A stretch of DNA of 50,145 nucleotides from Isotricha intestinalis. Taxonomy: Eukaryota > Ciliophora > Litostomatea > Vestibuliferida > Isotrichidae. This document shows positions 9,867-18,822 of the stretch, one piece after another. The notes under the pieces were generated by a model. It worked only from the letters and a program-made list of their open reading frames with translations, was not told where the DNA came from and ran no database searches. Within the stretch, counting starts at the first letter, position 1. Every line of letters begins with the position of its first letter. The position numbers and the translations under genes are program-made. Where the stretch lies: assembly GCA_023807065.1 (NCBI GenBank), contig JAJJLU010000416.1:1-50145 (forward strand). The letters run 5' to 3'.

Positions 9867-10616
9867 ATGACAGAAAATGAAGTAGAAGAAAAGAAAGAAG
9901 AAATAGTTAATAAAGAAGAAGAAATATTAACAATAAAAGTAGTATTATTAGGAGAAACAGCAGTAGGAAAATCATCTTTAATTGCTCGTTTCGTGAATGA
10001 TACATTTTCTCAAAACTTTGTTCCAACAATGGCAGGATGTTACTCATCAAAAATACAAGAATACGTAGAAGATAAAAAGAAATTAAAATTCGAAATATGG
10101 GATACAGCAGGACAAGAAAGATATCGTTCAATAACAAAAATATTTTATAAAGATGCTTCAGTAGCAATTTTAGTATATGATATAACTAGAAAAGATACAT
10201 TTCAAGAAATAAAAAATTATTGGTATAAAGAAGTAAGAGATAATTCAAATGAAAATATTGTTATTGCGATTGCAGGAAATAAAATTGATTGTTATGAATA
10301 TGAAGAAGTTAATAAAAATGAAGTTCAAGAATTTTCTGATCAAATAGGTGCTATTTATAAAGGAACTTCGGCAAAAAGTGGAAATGGAGTTGAAGATCTT
10401 TTTCATAAAATTGGATTAAAAATTATTGATCCTGTTAATTACTTGGAAAGAGTTAATAATAGTAAAAATGCTAGAATTAAAAATAAAAAAAGTATTTTAA
10501 TTAGTAGTGAAATTCAAAATGAAGAAAAGAAAGATGAAGATTATTTAGTTAAAAATAATAATGTTAATAATGATGATAAAAATAAAAAAAATAAAAAGAA
10601 AAGTAATTGCTGTTAG
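9867..10616 (+). CDS. Rab-family small GTPase
   Basis: All G motifs are present: P-loop GETAVGKS (29-36), switch I threonine T54, WDTAGQE (78-84), NKID (138-141) and TSAK (167-170). The protein ends in Cys-Cys (248-249), the double geranylgeranylation signal of Rabs, which makes the TAG stop trustworthy. An acidic N-terminal extension of about 20 residues and an Asn/Lys-rich hypervariable tail flank the G domain. Residues such as RYRSITKIFYKDASVAILVYD resemble the Rab5/21/22 endosomal group, but Rab subclass assignment by eye is weak. Sharing a 72-base upstream region with VPS35 is compatible with an endosomal role. Confidence 0.93.
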   Translation: MTENEVEEKKEEIVNKEEEILTIKVVLLGETAVGKSSLIARFVNDTFSQNFVPTMAGCYSSKIQEYVEDKKKLKFEIWDTAGQERYRSITKIFYKDASVAILVYDITRKDTFQEIKNYWYKEVRDNSNENIVIAIAGNKIDCYEYEEVNKNEVQEFSDQIGAIYKGTSAKSGNGVEDLFHKIGLKIIDPVNYLERVNNSKNARIKNKKSILISSEIQNEEKKDEDYLVKNNNVNNDDKNKKNKKKSNCC

Positions 10617-10752
10617 TTTCATATAATTCATATATAATTTTCTTTTTTAGATTAAATAAATTATAAATTATTATATTATAATTTAAATTTATTTATAACT
10701 AAAAAATTTTAAAAATTAGTTAAAAAGAAGTTATAATAAAAAAAAAGAAAAA

Positions 10753-12333
10753 ATGTCTAATTTAACTTTTACAAAAAATATAAATATATCACAATTTAAA
10801 ACAAGTTTAAATTCAATGCCAACATCCCGGTTAAAAATAAGGGAAAAATTTTTGTTAAAAACAAAAAAGAATTTTTCATCAGAAAGAAAATGGGATTTAC
10901 CAAAAATAAATTTAACAAATCCCGAAGTAGAATTAGTAACAAATTTATCATTAAATCAGAAAATGAATATTTTTGAATCAATCACAAAAGATTTAAAAGA
11001 AAGAGAAAAAATAGATAATGATGAAGAAGTACAAAATAAAATTTTAGGAGTGAAAAAAAAAGTAAATTATGAAACATTGGAAGAAGAAAATAAAGAAATT
11101 AAAAATTCTCAAACAAGAGAATTTTTTATTAAATATGAAATGATGAGAAGAGAAAAAGAAGAAGAAGATAAAATAGAAGAGTTAAGAAAATATATAAATT
11201 TATTAGAGAATGATAGAGAAGAAATGTATAGAAAAATAACAAATTTATCAAAACAAAAATATGATTATGATTTAGAAATGAAAGCAATTGATTTTGAAAA
11301 ACCAAATAAAAATCAAGAAGATTATTATATAGACGATACTAAAACACTAAAATCAGGAGTAAAAGGATTAAGAAATTCAAAGAAAAAAGCAAAAAAAATG
11401 GATGAATTTATAAATAATACTTTAAAAATAAAAGAAGAAAAAATAAAAAATGAAAAGAAAGAAAAATTAGAAGAAAAAAAAAAAATAGTATCAGAACAAT
11501 TACAAATAGCAGAAAAAGATATTTCTTTTATAGAAGCAAATTATAAAGAAAAGAAAAAAGAATTAAAAGATAAAATTCAAATATTATGTGAAACTTATCA
11601 TAAGAAATTATATGAAGGATTAGATGTAAGAAATGATGGTTTAGTTTGGATAATAAAAGCAATATGGAATTTAGGAGAAAATATTCAAATGTCTTTTTTT
11701 CCTAAATTTTTAGATAATATATCTATTGATTATTTATTTGATATTGCACATAAAAGTGTTCAATGTGATGAATTACTTAAATTAATTGATGAAAATAAAA
11801 AAAAATTAGATGAAAAATTTCAAAATTTAAATAAAATTTCTAATTTTAAGAAAAATAATAATTTGTTTAGAACTTCAATAGCAGATAAATTAAAAAGAAA
11901 AGTTTTACCAAGAGAAAAATTAAGAGAATTAAAAAAAAATATTAAAGATATTCCTTTAGATAATATGTCAATAAAAGAAATGGCAATTTTTTTAAATAAA
12001 AAAAATATATATTCTCAATTAATAGAAGGTCCAACAATGAATACAATAAATGATTTAAAGAAAAGAAAAGAAGAAATTGAATTAGAAATAGTTGAATTAA
12101 AAAATAAAGAAATGGAAAGAATATTTAAAGAATATTTATATAATAATTATGAAAAAAAATATCATGTTGATATTGAAATTATTATTGGAGCGCTTATTGG
12201 TGAATCAAGAAAAGAAAAAGAATTATTAAAATTTCACAGAATGGAAAAAGATATTACTGATGATATGAAAAAAATTCAATTTTATTCTATGATGGAAGAA
12301 TATATTAAAAAGAAAAATCAAGAAGAAAAATAA
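10753..12333 (+). CDS. Coiled-coil protein with a conserved-looking globular segment
   Basis: The 526-residue product is mostly helical and charged. Coiled coil runs at about residues 90-180 and 210-280. A less charged segment at about 288-335 (YEGLDVRNDGLVWIIKAIW, then MSFFPKFLD and DYLFDIAHKS) stands out as a likely conserved domain. Further helices lie at 390-526, including REKLRELKKNI and a second ordered patch HVDIEIIIGALIGESRKEKE. I do not recognise the family. The mix of coiled coil with one hydrophobic domain is common in axonemal and basal-body proteins, but that is only an inference. It follows the Rab gene by 136 bases on the same strand and is convergent with the PDI-like gene. 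Confidence 0.75.
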   Translation: MSNLTFTKNINISQFKTSLNSMPTSRLKIREKFLLKTKKNFSSERKWDLPKINLTNPEVELVTNLSLNQKMNIFESITKDLKEREKIDNDEEVQNKILGVKKKVNYETLEEENKEIKNSQTREFFIKYEMMRREKEEEDKIEELRKYINLLENDREEMYRKITNLSKQKYDYDLEMKAIDFEKPNKNQEDYYIDDTKTLKSGVKGLRNSKKKAKKMDEFINNTLKIKEEKIKNEKKEKLEEKKKIVSEQLQIAEKDISFIEANYKEKKKELKDKIQILCETYHKKLYEGLDVRNDGLVWIIKAIWNLGENIQMSFFPKFLDNISIDYLFDIAHKSVQCDELLKLIDENKKKLDEKFQNLNKISNFKKNNNLFRTSIADKLKRKVLPREKLRELKKNIKDIPLDNMSIKEMAIFLNKKNIYSQLIEGPTMNTINDLKKRKEEIELEIVELKNKEMERIFKEYLYNNYEKKYHVDIEIIIGALIGESRKEKELLKFHRMEKDITDDMKKIQFYSMMEEYIKKKNQEEK

Positions 12334-12419
12334 ATATTTAATTCGAAAATATTTTTATATATTATGGGGTTTATTTTATTAATATATAATATTTTTTTAT
12401 TTATTCCATTTAATTGTTA

Positions 12420-13667
12420 TTATTGAGATTTAGGATGAAGTAAATTTTCTTTTTCTTCACTTTTATCACATAAAATTATAATTATAAAAATTAGCATTAT
12501 TATTCCTAAAACACCAACCATTAAAATTAATTTAACAATATTTGAATCAACCTTTAATCCAAATTTTAAGAATAAATCTTCAAAAAAATCTCCAGTTGTA
12601 TAAGGTAATTTTTTTTCATTTTTAACTAAATTTCTAATCTCATTATCTATTTTTTCAACAGAAGAAGAATTAACATCATAAAGTTCTTTATGAATATAAT
12701 ATTTTGAATCTATAAAATCATAAATAACAATTTGAATTTTATTATTTAAATTATTTATTCCAAAATATTTTGCTAATTCCTTTTCACTTTCAAAATCACA
12801 ATAACCAAAAACAAATTTTCTATTTTCAAAAGCAATTTTTTTAAATTGATTTTGAATAAAATCAACTTGTTTTAAATTATTTTTATTATAAAATAATATC
12901 ACAGTAATTCTAGGATTTTTCTGAATTAATTTAATAAAAATACTATCGATTTCATTTATAATAGGATAAACATTATTATTTAAAAACTCTTTAATTTCAT
13001 CACAATCTCTATTCCAAACGTATTCAATATTTATTCCATCAAAATTAAATTTAATTTTTTCTTTTTTTTTCTCGTCATCTAATTTTTTAATTCCAAAATA
13101 AAAATCAGTTAAAAAATCATTAGAAGCAAGCATAGAAATACAAGAAATAAATTCAGAATTTTTATCATTATATTCAACGAGTGGAGAAAAAGTACCATAA
13201 TTATTATAAAAATCAATATCATTATTAATTTGAATTAAAGGATTACTTGATATTTTTTCTAAAAATTCTAATAATGGAATTAACTCTCTTACTGGTTCTG
13301 TTTTAAGTTCATTTCCTCTAATATAAACTTTAATTGTTGGATATCTATCTACGTTAAAAGATTTACAAATTTCTTTTTTTTCACAATTTATTTTTACAAA
13401 TTTAAATTTATTCATTATTTGATATTGAGATGCTTCATCAAAAATTGGAATAAATCTCTTACAATGACCACACCAATCTTGGTGGAATAAACTTATTATG
13501 TAATCATAATTTTTTATATAGTTTACTAATTCATTTGTGTTTTTAATATCTATTGATTTTATATCTTTGTATTTTGGTGTTTTTGTTATATTTTTATTCT
13601 TTGGGTATTTCATTGATGAAATAAAAATAAAAAAATGAATGATAAAAAGAAAATAAGAAATATACAT
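12420..13667 (-). CDS. Membrane-anchored thioredoxin/PDI-like protein
   Basis: The reading frame is open to an ATG at 13733, but I choose the ATG at 13667 because it begins a clean signal peptide (MYISYFLFIIHFFIFISS); the extra 22 upstream residues would bury it. A thioredoxin domain follows, with the WCGHC active site in FHQDWCGHCKRFIPIFDEA and then DRYPTIKVYIRG, whose Pro matches the cis-Pro position. Two further redox-inactive thioredoxin-like regions probably occupy the middle. Near the C-terminus is a single membrane helix (LILMVGVLGIIMLIFIIII) with a short cytosolic tail ending HPKSQ. This is the layout of TMX-type ER disulfide isomerases, with the active site in the ER lumen. No KDEL is present, as expected for a membrane-anchored form. 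Confidence 0.87.
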   Translation of the reverse strand: MYISYFLFIIHFFIFISSMKYPKNKNITKTPKYKDIKSIDIKNTNELVNYIKNYDYIISLFHQDWCGHCKRFIPIFDEASQYQIMNKFKFVKINCEKKEICKSFNVDRYPTIKVYIRGNELKTEPVRELIPLLEFLEKISSNPLIQINNDIDFYNNYGTFSPLVEYNDKNSEFISCISMLASNDFLTDFYFGIKKLDDEKKKEKIKFNFDGINIEYVWNRDCDEIKEFLNNNVYPIINEIDSIFIKLIQKNPRITVILFYNKNNLKQVDFIQNQFKKIAFENRKFVFGYCDFESEKELAKYFGINNLNNKIQIVIYDFIDSKYYIHKELYDVNSSSVEKIDNEIRNLVKNEKKLPYTTGDFFEDLFLKFGLKVDSNIVKLILMVGVLGIIMLIFIIIILCDKSEEKENLLHPKSQ

Positions 13668-14088
13668 ATTTATTTTTTTTAAATAAAAATTTAAATATGT
13701 AATTTCCATATAATAATAATAAAAAAAAGACAAAAAAATGAGATTAATAAAATATAGATTTGGAAAATAGGAATATAATTAGAATTAAAAGTATTTAACG
13801 AAGAAAAGTAAAAGATAGAATAAATGAAATAATAATTAAAATAATTAACAAAATTAAAATATGAATAATGATAAAAAGTAAAAATGCTAAAGATAAATAT
13901 GATATAGTCAATAAATTTATATAATATTAAAGTTCTAAAGTTATTAGTAATTTAAATTATAATAGAATGAAATAAGAGAACAATAAGTGAAATTTAAATA
14001 TATAAAAAAGAGGAAAAATTATTTATTTAAATATTAATTTTATTTTGAATATAAAAATTCTATCTTTTTTTTTTATCAAAAAAAAAAA
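13668..14088. other. Intergenic between divergent genes, strong G-over-C strand bias
   Basis: No reading frame or structured RNA is recognised. Over 13741-14040 I count about 33 G but only about 6 C on the plus strand, a much stronger asymmetry than in most gaps of this window. The segment is purine-rich on the plus strand. It may include an untranslated or noncoding transcript, or simply reflect strand-biased mutation. Confidence 0.5.
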
Positions 14089-15165
14089 ATGTATTCAATA
14101 GAAAGTCTTTCTGAAAATTTTCCAAATGAATTTCCAAATTTAAATTGGACAACAGAGAATGGACAAAGTAATTTAAAGAAAATATCATCATTCTCTGAGA
14201 ATGAAAATAAAAAATCAGTAAATAAGATAGAATCAAATTCATTTTTAATAACAAGTACACAATATGAATTTTCTCAAAACCACAAAAATGACATTGACAT
14301 TTTAAATTTAACAGAAAATTTTAAATTAAACTCAATGGTAATGACAGCATGGGGACCAGGAAAAATAACATTTATAAATGAAGACACTCAAACAGCAAAA
14401 ATCCGAATTGAAGGACAAGAACAAGAATTTGCTTTTAATTCAATTAATCCTTTTCTTCAAATTTATATTTGTATTATATCTGAAAATAAAATACATTGGA
14501 CATTATTAAAAATAGACATAAGTGAAAACTTATATTATATAAAGAATAAAATAGGAAATATGTATAAAGTTCATCCAAGTAGAGTTTTACTTATTCATAG
14601 AGGAAATAAAATTAAAGATTATAGTGTAAATGTTTATGCTTTAAAAATTTATGAAAAAGATGAATTATTAGCTGTTATAAGAGAACCAGTTGAATTTTCG
14701 AAATTTAGATTTAAAAATTTTATTAAAAGCAATAATAATACAGGTGTTAATTCTATTACAGTTAAATCAAATAAAACTATTATTGTCACTGGAATTGCTT
14801 TTTATAAAAATGATATGTTTGATGTTAATTATGAATTAATTATTAAAAAAAATAATAATATTATATATGAAGATGATATTTTTGTTCCTAAAAGAGATTC
14901 TCCTGTGGAGATTAATAAAAAAGAAACTTATATTGTTAAATATTATTTAAATAAAGAAATTATTTTTGAAGAAAATCAATTATATGACATTCAACAAAAT
15001 ATTTTTAATAATAATATTAAAGAACAATTTATTGGGAATCAACCTAATGATAATTTAGCAGATGAAAATGGAGTTGTTATTTCTTTTTTTGAATCTTCAA
15101 TTGAAAAAAATTCTACTAAAGTAAATGAAGGTTTAATTCCTGGAATTTATTATACTTTTAAATAA
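14089..15165 (+). CDS. Ubiquitin-like plus PHR-like domain protein
   Basis: The 358-residue protein appears to have three parts. Residues about 80-118 (MVMTAWGPGKITFINEDTQ) look like a small beta-barrel of SH3/Tudor type. Residues about 125-200 look like a ubiquitin-like fold (LYYIKNKIGNMYKVHPSRVL then LIHRGNKIKDY, the classic K-I...P-x-x-Q/R-L..G..L layout). Residues about 205-358 look like a PHR domain: SITVKSNKTIIVTGIAFY, YELIIKKNNNIIYED, SPVEINKKETYIVKY and a terminal TKVNEGLIPGIYYTF. PHR domains are known from PAM/Highwire/RPM-1 ligases and BTBD adaptors, where they bind partners. A role as a ubiquitin-pathway adaptor is inferred from the domains only. Confidence 0.7.
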   Translation: MYSIESLSENFPNEFPNLNWTTENGQSNLKKISSFSENENKKSVNKIESNSFLITSTQYEFSQNHKNDIDILNLTENFKLNSMVMTAWGPGKITFINEDTQTAKIRIEGQEQEFAFNSINPFLQIYICIISENKIHWTLLKIDISENLYYIKNKIGNMYKVHPSRVLLIHRGNKIKDYSVNVYALKIYEKDELLAVIREPVEFSKFRFKNFIKSNNNTGVNSITVKSNKTIIVTGIAFYKNDMFDVNYELIIKKNNNIIYEDDIFVPKRDSPVEINKKETYIVKYYLNKEIIFEENQLYDIQQNIFNNNIKEQFIGNQPNDNLADENGVVISFFESSIEKNSTKVNEGLIPGIYYTFK

Positions 15166-15274
15166 GAAATTAAAATTTATTGAAAAATTAAAGTATTAAA
15201 AAATACTATAATAATTTATAATACAAAAATGAATATATAAATTACAAAACCATATAAAACATTATTTTGCTAAA

Positions 15275-17575
15275 TTAATCATTACTAATTGTATTATAAA
15301 TTTCCTTTCTATAAATTTTTAAACTTTCCCTAATATCATCAGGTTTATCTTTAGCAATTTTAATTAAAATATTTATTAAATTATATAAAATAAAATCATT
15401 TTTTCCTCCTTCATCTTCAGTAATAAAAGGTTTAATAATAATTCCATTTTCTTCTTGTAATTTAATATTAAATTGTTTATCATCAACAATAATAATTTTC
15501 TTTAAATCTCTTCCTAATTTATTTAAATCTTTATAATAAAAATTGTTATTAACAAAAGTTGTACTTTCTCTATATAATCTATAAGAAAAATATTTTTCAT
15601 CTTTTTCAATGAAATTTATTATTTGATCTGCATATTCTTTTATTCCAGCTGTAAAAACTATTAATTCATAATATTCAATTAAGCTATGAAGAAATTCTCT
15701 TAAACCAGGACGTAGAATAAATATATTTTTTCCTTTTGGAACATGAATTAAAGTTTCATCTAAATCTAAAACTAAACAATATTCTTTTTTTGGAGAAAAT
15801 GGAATTAATGGTATTTTATTATTTATTTTTTCATTTTTAATTTTTAAATTTGATATATCTATTTTACCTATATTTGGATTTGAGTTATTATCTATTTTTA
15901 TTGTTTCTATATTATTATATTTATTATTATTTTTATTATTTTCTATATTTTTTTCTTTTTGAACTGTATTATTATTTTTATTTTGTTCTTTTTTTTTACT
16001 TTCACTTTTTATTCTACTAAATCTTGCAAAAATACTTTCTTTTTCTTCATTAGGATTTTTTATAGTTTCTTGTATAATTAACCTAGGATCATTTTGAATA
16101 TAATAATTATTGTTGTAATGATGTTGCATTTTAGGAATATTTCTTTGAGGAGTTAAATATTTAGTTCCATAATTTTGTTGATGAAAAGAATAAGGGTTAA
16201 TATTTAAATTATTAGAATTGTGATGTTTAGTGTTACTTGAAAAACTTGGTCTTGTAGAATAATAACCTTTTAATTGAGGAGTTGAAGGTTTAGGATAATT
16301 GGGCTTTCTAAAATAAAAGTAATTATTAGAATTTACATATGTTCCCATTCCACTTGAAATTGATATTGTATCTTTTATTTGAGGTTGATATGTAATATTT
16401 AATTTATTTTCTGCATTAATTGTATTTATTGTATTTGTATTTATTGTATTTGTATTTATTGTATCTGTGTTTATTGTATTATTCATAAAAGTATTTGTGT
16501 TGAAAGAATTATTAACATTTATTGTGTTTGTATTTGAAATATTTTTTTCATTTATATTTCCTGAATATGATATTTCTTCTCTATTATTATTTATATTTTC
16601 TTCATAAAGTGAACTATTATTTATATTAGAATTACTCATATTTACATTATTAATATTTAAATTTTTATTATTTTGAATTTTCACTTCTTCATGTTTTGGA
16701 TTTTTAATTCTATTAATAAATAATTCATATAAATTATCATAATTTTCATTTCTTAATTTTTTAAACATAACAAAAAGAATTTGGAAATTTTTTAAATTAA
16801 TTCTTTGATATTGAGTAATTATTTTATAAATTTTATGACTCATATTTTTATAAGAGACTAATAAAACTTGAGATTCATTTTGATGATTAACATTAGGATT
16901 ATTAAAAGAATTATTATAAATGCTTTCACTCATTAGAATATGAATATTAATAATATTTTTAATATCTTCCATAAAAAATTTTTGTTTATTTTGATTTACG
17001 ATATCATAAATAATAATTATAGAAAAAAACATAATTAATAAAGTATTTTTAATAGATTCAAAAAATTCATTTTCTTTATTATCATCAATTAAATTTTCAT
17101 AAATATTTTTAAAATTTTCAATCCATAAAATACAATCTTTAAGACAAGAATTATTTTGATAATAAATTTTTTGAATTTTTAAAAATATTTCTTTAGAATT
17201 TAATATTAATTGATTAAATTGATATTCATTTATTTTTATTTTTGAATTATTATTTTCTTTATTTAAATCTATATTTTCTTTCACTGGAATTTTTAAAGGA
17301 GTTGAATTAGTTGAATGAGAAGTAGAAGAAAGATTTGATTTTCTATTTTCAAAATTAGTTAATTTTAAATTTTTAAGAAAACTATTTGTTAAATTAAAAT
17401 TATTAGTATTAATAGGAATATCTTTGATAGATGATAATACATTTTTCTTGTAAATTAAATTACTTTTTGATATTGAAATATTATTTCCAGTTTTATTTAT
17501 AATTCTATCTAAAGAATTATTTTTATTTGTTATCAAATCTTTTTCTTTTTTAAATTGTGAAGACATATTTTTCAT
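15275..17575 (-). CDS. FCP/SCP-type (NIF) phosphatase with long Asn-rich N-terminus
   Basis: The 766-residue protein carries a C-terminal HAD phosphatase domain (about 590-740). Its catalytic DLDETLIH (DxDxT) lies near residue 601, followed by RPGLREFL, the motif-II-like IVFTAGIKEYA, and the motif III/IV stretch KIIIVDDKQFN. Relatives dephosphorylate RNA polymerase II C-terminal domain serines or other phosphoserines. The first about 590 residues are low complexity: an Asn/Ser-rich start, a helical stretch at about 120-280, then Asn repeats including NTINTN units and a Tyr/His/Pro-rich patch. Met1 and Met4 are both possible starts. A second phosphatase of this class sits at 47959-49894, but their N-termini do not resemble each other. 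Confidence 0.88.
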   Translation of the reverse strand: MKNMSSQFKKEKDLITNKNNSLDRIINKTGNNISISKSNLIYKKNVLSSIKDIPINTNNFNLTNSFLKNLKLTNFENRKSNLSSTSHSTNSTPLKIPVKENIDLNKENNNSKIKINEYQFNQLILNSKEIFLKIQKIYYQNNSCLKDCILWIENFKNIYENLIDDNKENEFFESIKNTLLIMFFSIIIIYDIVNQNKQKFFMEDIKNIINIHILMSESIYNNSFNNPNVNHQNESQVLLVSYKNMSHKIYKIITQYQRINLKNFQILFVMFKKLRNENYDNLYELFINRIKNPKHEEVKIQNNKNLNINNVNMSNSNINNSSLYEENINNNREEISYSGNINEKNISNTNTINVNNSFNTNTFMNNTINTDTINTNTINTNTINTINAENKLNITYQPQIKDTISISSGMGTYVNSNNYFYFRKPNYPKPSTPQLKGYYSTRPSFSSNTKHHNSNNLNINPYSFHQQNYGTKYLTPQRNIPKMQHHYNNNYYIQNDPRLIIQETIKNPNEEKESIFARFSRIKSESKKKEQNKNNNTVQKEKNIENNKNNNKYNNIETIKIDNNSNPNIGKIDISNLKIKNEKINNKIPLIPFSPKKEYCLVLDLDETLIHVPKGKNIFILRPGLREFLHSLIEYYELIVFTAGIKEYADQIINFIEKDEKYFSYRLYRESTTFVNNNFYYKDLNKLGRDLKKIIIVDDKQFNIKLQEENGIIIKPFITEDEGGKNDFILYNLINILIKIAKDKPDDIRESLKIYRKEIYNTISND
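16417..16482. repeat. 18-bp coding minisatellite (NTINTN)
   Basis: Within the Asn-rich region of the FCP/SCP-type phosphatase, imperfect copies of tgtatttgtatttattgt (plus strand) are arranged in tandem and encode Thr-Ile-Asn-Thr-Asn repeats. The array keeps the reading frame, as expected for slippage in 18-bp steps. Confidence 0.7.
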
Positions 17576-17657
17576 TTATTTAATTATTAAAATAAATTAC
17601 AAAATTTAATATAAGAAAAAAACTAAAATTAAATTAAAATATTATTTTTTTAAAAAG

Positions 17658-18521
17658 ATGAATGTATCAATAATATCAACTCTTTTTAAAAGAAAAGAAC
17701 ATTCAAAAAAAAAAATTCCTAATTCTTTAATTAAAAAACATAATATTCAAATAGTTAAACTAAAAGGAAATAATAATTTAAAGAATAATTTAAATGTTAA
17801 TAGATTAAAAATTTCAACTCATTATTTAGGAGAAATTGATAAAAAAAATTTTGGAATAACTTCAGCCAAATTAAATGTGAATATGTTAAAAAAAATAGAA
17901 AAAGAAAATGAAATATTAAAAAAGACAAATAATAAAGAAATAAAATCAAAAGCTCATTTAAGTTATTTTCATACTCCTAGAAAATTAATTAATAGTAATA
18001 ATGAAAGTTTTATTTTTAAATTTGATAAAATTGATATTCCAAAGTATAATAGTAATTTATCTTGTGAAAATATTAAATTTCGATTTTCTGTAAGTTCAAA
18101 AGTTTTTAAAAATATTTTATTAAAAACTTATTATAATAAAAGAGCTTTTAGTGATTTTAAATTAAAAAAAAGTGAAATAAAAAAAAGAAATAATTCTAAT
18201 TTTTTTAATAACAATTATTTTGAAGAATTTGAAAACTTATATAAATATGATAATTACTTTAATAAATCTAAAATGAAAAATCATTCTAGAAATTTAAATT
18301 TTAATTCTCATCCTTTAAAAAATGTAAGAAGTATTTTAAGTAAAAATTTTAGTCAAGTTATTTTTCCTTATGAAGTAAAATATAAAAAAATCAAATCAAA
18401 TTATTTCTTCAATGATTCTTTCTCAGATGAAAAGTCAAATAATTTATTAAAATCTAATAATTTTAAATTTAGAAAAATTTTTAATAAAATTGATTATCCT
18501 ATTGCACTTAAAAAATTTTGA
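17658..18521 (+). CDS. Basic Asn/Lys-rich protein of unknown function
   Basis: The 287-residue product is strongly basic, with no membrane segment, coiled coil of length or catalytic motif that I recognise. Patches with more sequence character include LKISTHYLGEIDKKNFG (about 50-67) and FRFSVSSKVFKNILLKTYY (about 142-160), which could be short binding motifs or a small domain. It ends in TGA. Reading through as Cys would add only two residues before TAA, so the stop cannot be used to argue for a changed code. The start codon is 82 bases from that of the Asn-rich phosphatase on the opposite strand. Confidence 0.6.
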   Translation: MNVSIISTLFKRKEHSKKKIPNSLIKKHNIQIVKLKGNNNLKNNLNVNRLKISTHYLGEIDKKNFGITSAKLNVNMLKKIEKENEILKKTNNKEIKSKAHLSYFHTPRKLINSNNESFIFKFDKIDIPKYNSNLSCENIKFRFSVSSKVFKNILLKTYYNKRAFSDFKLKKSEIKKRNNSNFFNNNYFEEFENLYKYDNYFNKSKMKNHSRNLNFNSHPLKNVRSILSKNFSQVIFPYEVKYKKIKSNYFFNDSFSDEKSNNLLKSNNFKFRKIFNKIDYPIALKKF

Positions 18522-18822
18522 TTTTAAAAATTTTAATTGAACTAAAAAAGAATATTTAAATTAATTAGAAAAGAAAAAAAATAATTTGATTAAGGATATT
18601 TAAATTTTTATGGAAATTAGAATTTTATTTTAAAAGGATAAAAGATATTATAAAATATTAATAATAGATTAAAATTATAAAGATTAGATATATCCATTTG
18701 TACTTTTTTTTTTGTTTAATAATTATTAATTTTGAAAAATATCAATTTAATAATAATCATTTCCACATATAAATAAAAAAAATAAAAAAAAATTGTAACT
18801 CTGAATAATTAATAAAAAAAAA
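18522..18822. other. Intergenic, nothing recognised
   Basis: This is spacer between two plus-strand genes. Between 18522 and 18720 I count about 18 G and 4 C on the plus strand, again a G bias. No reading frame or stable hairpin is evident. It presumably holds a 3' untranslated region and the next promoter. Confidence 0.45.

Noticed and set aside
13668..13733. Longer N-terminus of the PDI-like protein
   Set aside because: The upstream ATG adds 22 Tyr/Lys-rich residues in front of a perfect signal peptide; the internal Met at 13667 is the better start.
18519..18521. TGA read as Cys
   Set aside because: Read-through at this TGA would add only two residues before TAA, and no conserved protein in the window contains an in-frame TGA. 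There is no support for reassignment.
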